Positions 57,897-64,000 of a stretch of 64,000 nt of DNA are shown here, in pieces (position 1 is the first letter of the stretch; every line of letters begins with the position of its first letter). Source of the stretch: Labia minor (taxonomy: Eukaryota > Arthropoda > Insecta > Dermaptera > Spongiphoridae); the NCBI GenBank assembly GCA_963082975.1, contig OY720345.1, positions 30,512,611 to 30,576,610 of the forward strand, given 5' to 3'. The translations under genes and the position numbers were made by a program. The notes under the pieces are model-generated. The model was not told where the DNA came from. It was given only the letters and a program-made list of their open reading frames with translations, and ran no database searches.

Positions 57897-58279
57897 GAAC
57901 GAAGATAATTTTCCCGAAAAAAATCTTAAAGATGCGTTTACGAATTCAACGAATTTTAATGAATACAATAAAATAAAATTATTATCCTGTTCTTGGAATT
58001 AGAATTCAAAATTTACACTAAAATGCATTTATATACACCGAGGAATAATATTCGAAATCATATAGTTAACTATAATTTATATAAATCAAATAGTAAACTT
58101 ATAATAATCATAATAATCATTTATTATTCAAGAAAGAAAAAAAAATAAATATGAAATGAATAAGTTGCTTTTTACAACTATAACTAAATATAAAAAATGC
58201 CGCCCCAAGATATGTGCCGCCCGGTGCGGACCGCACCCACCGCCCCCCCCCCCCTTAGGTACGCCACTGAATGTGAATA

Positions 58280-59165
58280 ATTACTTTATATGTTTTAATT
58301 AATTTTAAATTTATAAGCTCTTAAAAATACTATCGAGGAATTATAAAATAATAAATTAATTTTTTAAATTTCTCCGGCAAGTAGAAATTAATAAAAGATA
58401 CTATCCATTCAAGATAACTTATTAAGAAGTGAGACAATTTAAATTCAACATAGTTAAGTGAGTAAGAATGCGCATATCTGTGCAAAATTGATTACACTTT
58501 CATTTTCTATCCATCGGTTTTTCTTGCAATTGGTCGTGCGGCAAATTTATTATAAAATATTTTCTATTACAAATTCCAAGCAAGAACTGAATTAAATATA
58601 GATATACATAAATATCTAAATGAGGATGAACAGGATATCTTATAAGAAATTAATATTGAAGAAGAAAATGTATACTTCAACCTTGAACTTTCTTACTCTA
58701 TAAGAAATATTCATTCTTTTTGTGCTCTTGCAATGTTGACATTCAGCCTTTTTTTAAAAAAAATAATAAAATTAGCTATAAAACATTAAATTAATTAAAA
58801 ACATACTTATACCTTTCTATTAATAGTATTATACTATTTCATTTCCAATCAATCATAAATTTGTATTAAATAAATAAATAATTTTTTGTCTTGGTTACTT
58901 TTTTTATTATTTTTTTTTTATTTTTACTTGATTTAATCCGTATTTATATAAAAATTCAGACATGTTTTCATATAAATTTTAAAAATAAAATGGAATTATT
59001 TTATATATTTTATTAGTTGAAACAAACAAAAAATGTCATTTAATTAAGTGCAACAGCTTATGAATATTAAAAATATTAATATATTTATTTATAAATATAA
59101 AGCCTGATAAAAGGATGTCTGCTTAATGGTTAGGTAACAGGTTTTTTTTTTTAATTTTCCTTTTT
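58280..59165. other. AT-rich intergenic DNA
   Basis: Nothing recognised. Confidence 0.6.
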
Positions 59166-59171
59166 TGAAAG

Positions 59172-59273
59172 GGCATTCATTCGTCATTGGTGTGCATCGG
59201 TGGTTGGTGCAATCAGAGCAGAGGGGATTTGGACCAAGGCAAAGAACAACCACCAAGGACACCGGCTGCCTAA
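59172..59273 (+). other. Candidate terminal exon
   Basis: A T-rich tract and TTGAAAG precede a GC-richer block reading GIHSSLVCIGGWCNQSRGD, LDQGKEQPPRTPAA and TAA. A second frame is also open. No family recognised. Confidence 0.2.
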
Positions 59274-59539
59274 ATATATTCCCATCTCCACGATCATCTT
59301 AAATATATTTTTAATAATAAATCCATCTAACTCTATATATAATTAAATTTTTCATTCATCATCTCAATGGAAAAATTCAATATATTTTTAAATTTGAATA
59401 ATTATCATTAAGATATCGTTTTTTAAAATATATTAGCAGATAAAAATGAATGTATATTATAATTAAACACGTAATATAACAAAAATTTAAAAATCAATTC
59501 CTACTTAAAACTGCTAGAACTTTATTTAAAGAATTAAAA

Positions 59540-59703
59540 ATGAGCCGTGGCCAGGCACAGAACCAACCGACGATTGGACACACATTGGACGGACAGACAT
59601 CACGCTAAAATTATTTTTTTCTGTTAACAAAATGCATGATTCGTGGAGATTTGTAAAATTTGTGAAAACATTACCTTCCCTTCCTATCGTCGGTTGGTAA
59701 AAA
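59540..59703 (+). repeat. Repeat family B, copy 3 (short)
   Basis: GCCGTGGCCAGGCACAGAAC, CAACCGACGATTGG, GGACGGACAGACATCACGCT, GCATGATTCGTGGAGA and CTATCGTCGGTTGGTAAAAA. The 5' half of the family is deleted, leaving both ends and the downstream module. Confidence 0.65.
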
Positions 59704-59705
59704 TT

Positions 59706-61250
59706 ATTTGAAAAGCAAATAAAAAATTTATGCTTTGACAAAATTCGATCAGAAGGCATTAAGTTTCAAAGTTAGGCTTAGCTATCTTTGCAAAAGGACA
59801 AATTTATTTTTTCTCTCATATAAAACAAAATTAATTAAATAAATTTAATAAATGAATTAATATTTGAAAAAACTGTTAAAATTAATCACTGTTAATCATT
59901 CGATATAATTTTAAAAAATATATTTTTGAATTTTAGTGGATGAATAAAAAATAATTTTTATAAGTTTGATAATTTGTACAAGATAAATATAAATAAATAA
60001 GGTAAATATAATATATATATATATATTTATTTATTTGTTTATTTATTTATAGAGAGAGAAAATGCAAACTATTAGTAGCAATTAAAAAGAAAATTTATTT
60101 TATATAAAAATATTGTAATATTTTGTAACCTGCTAATTACGAAAAGTAAGAGAATTGAAATTACAAATAAATAATTAATTATATAAATATTTTATAAATT
60201 ATATATTTTATATATATATTAGAAATTATATCAATTAACTTACTCGCGCTTTTATTTTGGTGTATGATTTTATTTTTTTAATTTAATGAAAATGCATATT
60301 CTTTATTTTAGTTAATTTCTAAATTAGTGTTGAAACATCCCCATTTCTCTCCCCTTCTATAAATTTCTTATGAATACATTTTTAACAAATTGTAATCTAT
60401 TCAATCTTCAATTTGAATCTTCCTTTGTTGTAGTTATTTTTGCAACATGATCTCCGTTGAATAATTAATGAAAAATGAATGAAATGTAAATAATATTCTT
60501 TAACAGTGCGTGATAATCATATAATTGGCAAAAAAATACTTATCTTATTTTGGTCAATTCATTCATTCATTTGTTAATATTAACAAATGAACATTAATCA
60601 CTATTATAATACATGTATAAGTGGATAAATACCTACTTTAACAAACTTTGGGAATAATAAATGAATCGATTGTAATCAAATTTTTTACGCTTAGTGACTA
60701 ATAAAATGGAAATAGAAGATAGAATGGTGAAAAATAAAAATCCTTGAGATTTTATTTTAATTTTCAATATTTCTATCTCTTAAAATCATCAGAAAATATG
60801 TAAATAAATCTTGTAATATGAATATCATAAGTATTTATTATATTAATGTTAAGTTAGGCATAATATAGGGTATATTTATTGAATAAACTTTATAAGTCAT
60901 AAGTGCTTTGATGTTGATTGAATTGATCAAAATATATAAGCATAGAATAAAAATGAGAGATATGACGCACAATTCGAGTTTTTGCCAAATCTCAAGCGTT
61001 AATATCTATTATGACATGACTATTGGTGTTAATGGTACTTATGCCTATTAGTTATTCATAACAAAAATTGCAGCTTTTTTCTTGAAATAAGAACTACTAA
61101 AATATATAAAAATAGGAAGCAACTTTTGCGCAATATCCCTAACAGGGGTGGTGATATTACGCAGGTGGTATGGGGAATATGGCTTATGTTGCATGTAAAA
61201 CAAAAATAAAAAGTCATAAAGTTGAAATGTTTATATATTTGATTAGATAA
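59706..61250. other. AT-rich intergenic DNA
   Basis: No gene supported. A small inverted pair, GCGCAATAT (61119) and ATATTACGC (61153), is visible. Confidence 0.55.
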
Positions 61251-61253
61251 GTA

Positions 61254-61442
61254 TTAAGAATTAAAAGTGTAAATAATATATTTGCACAAGTCTGGGACTA
61301 TGAATTTTTCTCTTGTCTTAGTAAATTGTTTGGGGTGTACTATTTTTCCCAAAACCGTAGAGTACTCAGACAAAAATATATCGTCACGTACAGGCCACTT
61401 CCCCAACTTCCAGTTTTGTTTCTTGGCCTTCCATACTGTCAT
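61254..61442 (-). other. Unrecognised open frame, possible gene fragment
   Basis: 62 codons: MTVWKAKKQNWKLGKWPVRD, DIFLSEYSTVLGKI and EKFIVPDL. The surrounding 61270-61510 is GC-richer than its flanks. A stop lies immediately upstream of the ATG, and GTTAG before it could be an acceptor. No family is certain. It lies 620 bp downstream of the serine-protease homolog stop on the same strand. Confidence 0.25.
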
Positions 61443-61539
61443 CTAACACTTACTGTTAACGTGCGTCCTATCCCTCGCACACCTAATATGTCCTATTACA
61501 TCTTCGACACAATTTTAGATAAAGATATTAAGTCTTAAT

Positions 61540-62062
61540 ATTTATATTAAATAATTTGAAAAAAACCTAGAATTCACTTAACTTACAAAATTCACAAAAG
61601 AAAACAAATAATGAACCTTTGAAATAAATAAGAAATTTTGCTTGTGTTAATCATCAAGACAAATTCTTCTTACATGACGGTTCGCTTATAGCAAAAGTAG
61701 ACAGTAGTATCTGGTCCCGTAAGTGACTACAACTATCCCCCAATGTCTTTCTCACTACAAAATGGTTAATTTTCAAAATATAGATAACATATCATATCTC
61801 TAACCGAGTCATATCCCGCGGTTTTACCATATTACTATTACATATATGAGAAAATACAAAATACTTATAAATCTTATAAAAAAATTCCTTGGTTATTCTT
61901 TAATATTAATAGAGAATAGAAGAGTAGGATTAAAAGGTTTTATATAAATCAAATGACCATTCTTATGGAATTAAAGTAAATCATGAAAATATAAAAATAA
62001 TATATTGATGGATTTGTCATATAATGAAATCCTATATGAGGTAATAATCTCTTTACTTTATT
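61540..62062 (-). other. Downstream region of the serine-protease homolog
   Basis: AT-rich; probably includes the 3' untranslated region. No unambiguous polyadenylation site assigned. Confidence 0.45.
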
Positions 62063-62233
62063 CTATTGTTGAATAATATCTGGAACATTTATTGAGATCC
62101 AATCCAGAAAGAATCCAACTCGTGTAAATCCTGTTGGATAGGATGAGGGCGAACAGTCATAATTGGACACGAAACTTGACACACCAATTTGTTCACCGGT
62201 TGAATGCAAAATAAGTGGACCACCAATATCACC
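62063..62233 (-). CDS. Serine-protease homolog, last exon
   Basis: Follows the acceptor TATTTTAG and encodes 56 residues then TAG: GDIGGPLILHSTGEQIGVSS, FVSNYDCSPSSYPTGFTRV and DWISINVPD. This is the end of a chymotrypsin-fold domain. In the family the active-site motif is GDSGGPL; here Ser195 is Ile, so the protein cannot use the serine mechanism and is a serine-protease homolog. The cysteine equivalent to C220 (YDC) is kept and W215 is Phe. Insect homologs of this kind act as cofactors in immune cascades, as venom proteins or as binding proteins; which applies is unknown. Earlier exons continue at 63547 and beyond the window, so His57 and Asp102 cannot be checked. Confidence 0.85.
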   Translation of the reverse strand, partial: GDIGGPLILHSTGEQIGVSSFVSNYDCSPSSYPTGFTRVGFFLDWISINVPDIIQQ

Positions 62234-63546
62234 CTAAAATAGAACAACAACATCAATATTATATTTTAATATAATTAATCATGAAATTTTAAAAAAACAT
62301 ATTTACTTTCATCATGATCATTATTCATATTTTTGATTAACAAACAGATGAAAGGTTTATCATTTATGACCTAAGACAAAAATATATTTTCCTGTAAAAA
62401 AATCTGGTGATCTCCCATTTGTCAAATTGATCCCCACTCCCTCATATATATAATATATATACTACATAGACGAATAAAGATAATTTCTATTTATGGTTGG
62501 GGTGAATATTAAGTAATTGAGGAATAAATTAGTCAACCATTCTTTTACATTAATTTGGAAGGTCAAATTCCGAGAGTTATCAAACACTAAATTCTGTGAA
62601 AGAGTTTAAACGAAATGAATATTTAAATATTATAATAATACCAATACTGTGAATAAATACAAAAACAGAAAAGAGCATGTCTTACTACTGTATGGAATAA
62701 TGAAGTTAATAATGCCTTACAAAACAAAGTCCAAGTTTCTTGGCGCATTTGAAAACTTATCAAGAACTTGCTCGTCACTAAGTTAAGCTTATTTTTATGC
62801 ATTACAATTATTCAGATTAATTTTTTCTAAATTGTTACCCTCATTTTCTATATATCTTTACACCTTATAAAATAATTGTATGAAAAATAAACAAAAATTC
62901 TTAAAACATGTGTAATAATATTTATAGGTTTGACTACCTCGTGATTTGAGAAGAAAATTAAATATTTTCTTTCATAACATTTATAGAAAAAACCTTTAAC
63001 TTTTGTACATGCAAAGACAGCACCTATTAAGTCGGTTATATTAATTAGTTGTCCTATTATCAGTAGAACGGGCCCTATCAAGCTTTACCTTGATTTTCTT
63101 GATCGGTGGCGCTACTATTTATGAAGTAACTTCCCAATTTTGATCCCAGAGACTGGATTGACTCCGTCCCATAGTCCACACAGGTAGAGAAAACCCATTG
63201 CCAAGACCTTGGCATTTAAAACCGGGAACCACGAGAATGTGGGCTAACCCAGTTAACCAACACCCTACGAGGCGTCTTATCATAACATTTATACAAATAT
63301 TTTTTTTGAAATCAATATTAAGATAATCAGTGTATGAATTTTGTAGCAGTGATTTTATTTTATCACACGTCAATTAATGAAAAATTTTTTCTACCCATCT
63401 TTCTCTCCACTTTTCATAAAGAATTCTAGTTTTACACTCAAGCTCCTCATTTTTATATTAATTTGATTTTCTAATAACTTTTAAAACAATTAATATAAAT
63501 ACATAGTCACCATTAAAAATCCAAAAAATATGAATATAATACTTAC
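62234..63546 (-). other. Intron of the serine-protease homolog
   Basis: Begins GTAAGTA and ends TATTTTAG on the minus strand, phase 0, about 1.3 kb. It contains the SINE at 63115-63280; otherwise AT-rich. Confidence 0.75.
63115..63280 (-). repeat. tRNA-derived SINE
   Basis: On the minus strand: GGGTGTTGGTTAACTGGGTT (A-box-like TGGTTAACTGG at 63249-63259), then CGTGGTTCCC and a decayed B box GGTTTTAAATGCC (63211-63223), followed by AAGGTCTTGGCAATGGGTTT, TCTACCTGTGTGGACTATGG and a GGAGTCAATCCAGTCTCTGG body. The order is that of a tRNA-related SINE. It lies in the intron in sense orientation with the gene. Confidence 0.55.
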
Positions 63547-63686
63547 TTGACAAGTAGAATGAAAATTGTCACCTTGACAACAAAGAATAGATAGCCAATT
63601 AATCCCTGAATAATATGTTTCACATTCTTCATTTGATATCACAGTTAAGTCAATATAATTTAAATTATTAGATAAATAATGACCAC
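63547..63686 (-). CDS. Serine-protease homolog, penultimate exon
   Basis: Bounded by TTTTTTCCCAG and CAA/GTAAGTA on the minus strand. Two bases finish a split codon, then 46 residues: GHYLSNNLNYIDLTVISNEE, CETYYSGINWLSILCCQGDN, FHSTCQ. This matches the family stretch from GWG through L.VIS..EC, the LC cysteine and TCQ, joined in phase 0 to GD(S)GG of the next exon. Cysteines equivalent to C168, C182 and C191 are present, with one extra Cys after C182. The residue at the S1-pocket position 189 is Ser, chymotrypsin-like. Phase and splice sites agree, so this is a real gene and not an isolated fragment. Confidence 0.85.
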
Positions 63687-63913
63687 CTGGGAAAAAATAT
63701 TTTTATTTGAGAAACGATTTAAATATTCATAGTAAGAATATATAGATTAATAATATTGTCATATATTATAGAATAAATTATTTAAAATTATATAATATTA
63801 TTTATATTTGATATAAAATTAATTATTTTTATTTAATTATAAGACCCTTCAGCAATTATAGGTATTAGTACATAATTGTGTTTATATTATATCTATTATT
63901 TTATACATCTATT

Positions 63914-64000
63914 ACAGCAAGGGTAGATCAATAATAAAGTGACATTTTGAATTTCCTGTCTCAGAATGAAATGGCAACACTGCTTCTGTCAACATGCAAC
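63914..64000. mobile_element. Mariner end, GTGACTTTT lineage, cut by the window edge
   Basis: GCAAGGGTAGATCAATAATA, AAGTGACATTTTGAATTTCC and GAAATGGCAACACTGCTTCT correspond to the terminal repeat and leader of the elements at 49653 and 39000. The rest lies beyond 64000, probably within an upstream intron of the serine-protease homolog. Confidence 0.65.

Larger units (their letters stand above)
53818..57900 (-). mobile_element. LTR retrotransposon (Ty3/Gypsy-like), deletion derivative
   Basis: Two 762-bp direct repeats, 53822-54583 and 57135-57896, read identical by eye, begin TG and end CA, and are bounded by the 4-bp duplication GAAC (53818-53821, 57897-57900). Transcription runs on the minus strand: 5' LTR on the right, primer-binding site, a Gag-protease frame, an integrase C-terminal scrap, polypurine tract, 3' LTR. 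Reverse transcriptase, RNase H and most of integrase are deleted at about 54900, so movement would need an intact relative in trans. Identical LTRs imply a recent insertion. Confidence 0.9.
53496..58269. mobile_element. hAT element split by an LTR retrotransposon
   Basis: The left end CAGTGGCGTACCTAG and the inverse of the right end CAGTGGCGTACCTAA match for 14 bases, and both are followed by GC-rich GCCGCCC words. The flanks carry a perfect 8-bp duplication, AATGTGAA (53488-53495 and 58270-58277). Without the inserted LTR element (53822-57896 plus 4 bp) the hAT element is about 0.7 kb and non-coding. A poly-C tract (58243-58254) lies just inside the right end. Confidence 0.85.

Noticed and set aside
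57759-57968. Minus-strand hydrophobic frame
   Set aside because: It lies mostly in the 5' LTR and crosses the insertion border; AT-rich chance frame.
1-64000. Viral or polydnavirus-type integrated genome
   Set aside because: No virus structural, replication or packaging genes are visible; the retroelement is an ordinary LTR retrotransposon without an envelope gene.

Overview
This is a very AT-rich piece of eukaryotic nuclear DNA, almost certainly from an arthropod and most likely an insect. It has no bacterial gene order, ribosome binding sites or operons. It does have spliced exons of a chymotrypsin-family gene, mariner/Tc1-like elements of several lineages, hAT elements with 8-bp target duplications, Jockey-like and related non-LTR reverse-transcriptase fragments, a Helentron-type endonuclease remnant, and one LTR retrotransposon. 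Species-level assignment is not possible by eye.

Layout. 0-5 kb: a rearranged mariner, a short hAT element, and a mariner with a broken transposase next to the first copy of repeat family A. 7.5-15.4 kb: a second copy of A with a LINE tail nested in it, a LINE reverse-transcriptase fragment, a mariner deletion derivative, a foldback form of A, a (GGTC)n-bearing family E copy and a mariner N-terminal remnant. 15.4-29 kb: AT-rich DNA with a piggyBac-like MITE, hAT elements, family B repeats, a mariner with dead catalytic residues and a Jockey-type LINE fragment. 29-44 kb: sparse AT-rich DNA with a few weak exon candidates, more mariner derivatives and LINE tails. 44-53 kb: a dense repeat cluster (families E, A and C), the Helentron-type endonuclease, two further mariners and a LINE fragment. 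53.5-58.3 kb: a hAT element split by an LTR retrotransposon that keeps Gag and protease but has lost reverse transcriptase, RNase H and most of integrase. 62-64 kb: the last two exons, minus strand, of a serine-protease homolog whose catalytic serine is isoleucine, with a tRNA-derived SINE in the intron, then the start of another mariner at the window edge.

The only host gene I can name by family is the serine-protease homolog. Several GC-richer islands with splice-like borders (21.4, 23.4, 29.9, 30.6, 38.2, 40.7, 48.7 and 59.2 kb) may be exons of an unrecognised long-intron gene on the plus strand, but the evidence is weak. Everything else with coding character is mobile-element debris. The youngest event is the LTR element: its two 762-bp LTRs read identical by eye and it has a perfect 4-bp target duplication. 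The mariner copies are mostly internal deletions or carry stops or lost catalytic aspartates, so they are fossils or were mobilised in trans. I found no phage, plasmid, CRISPR or bacterial system.
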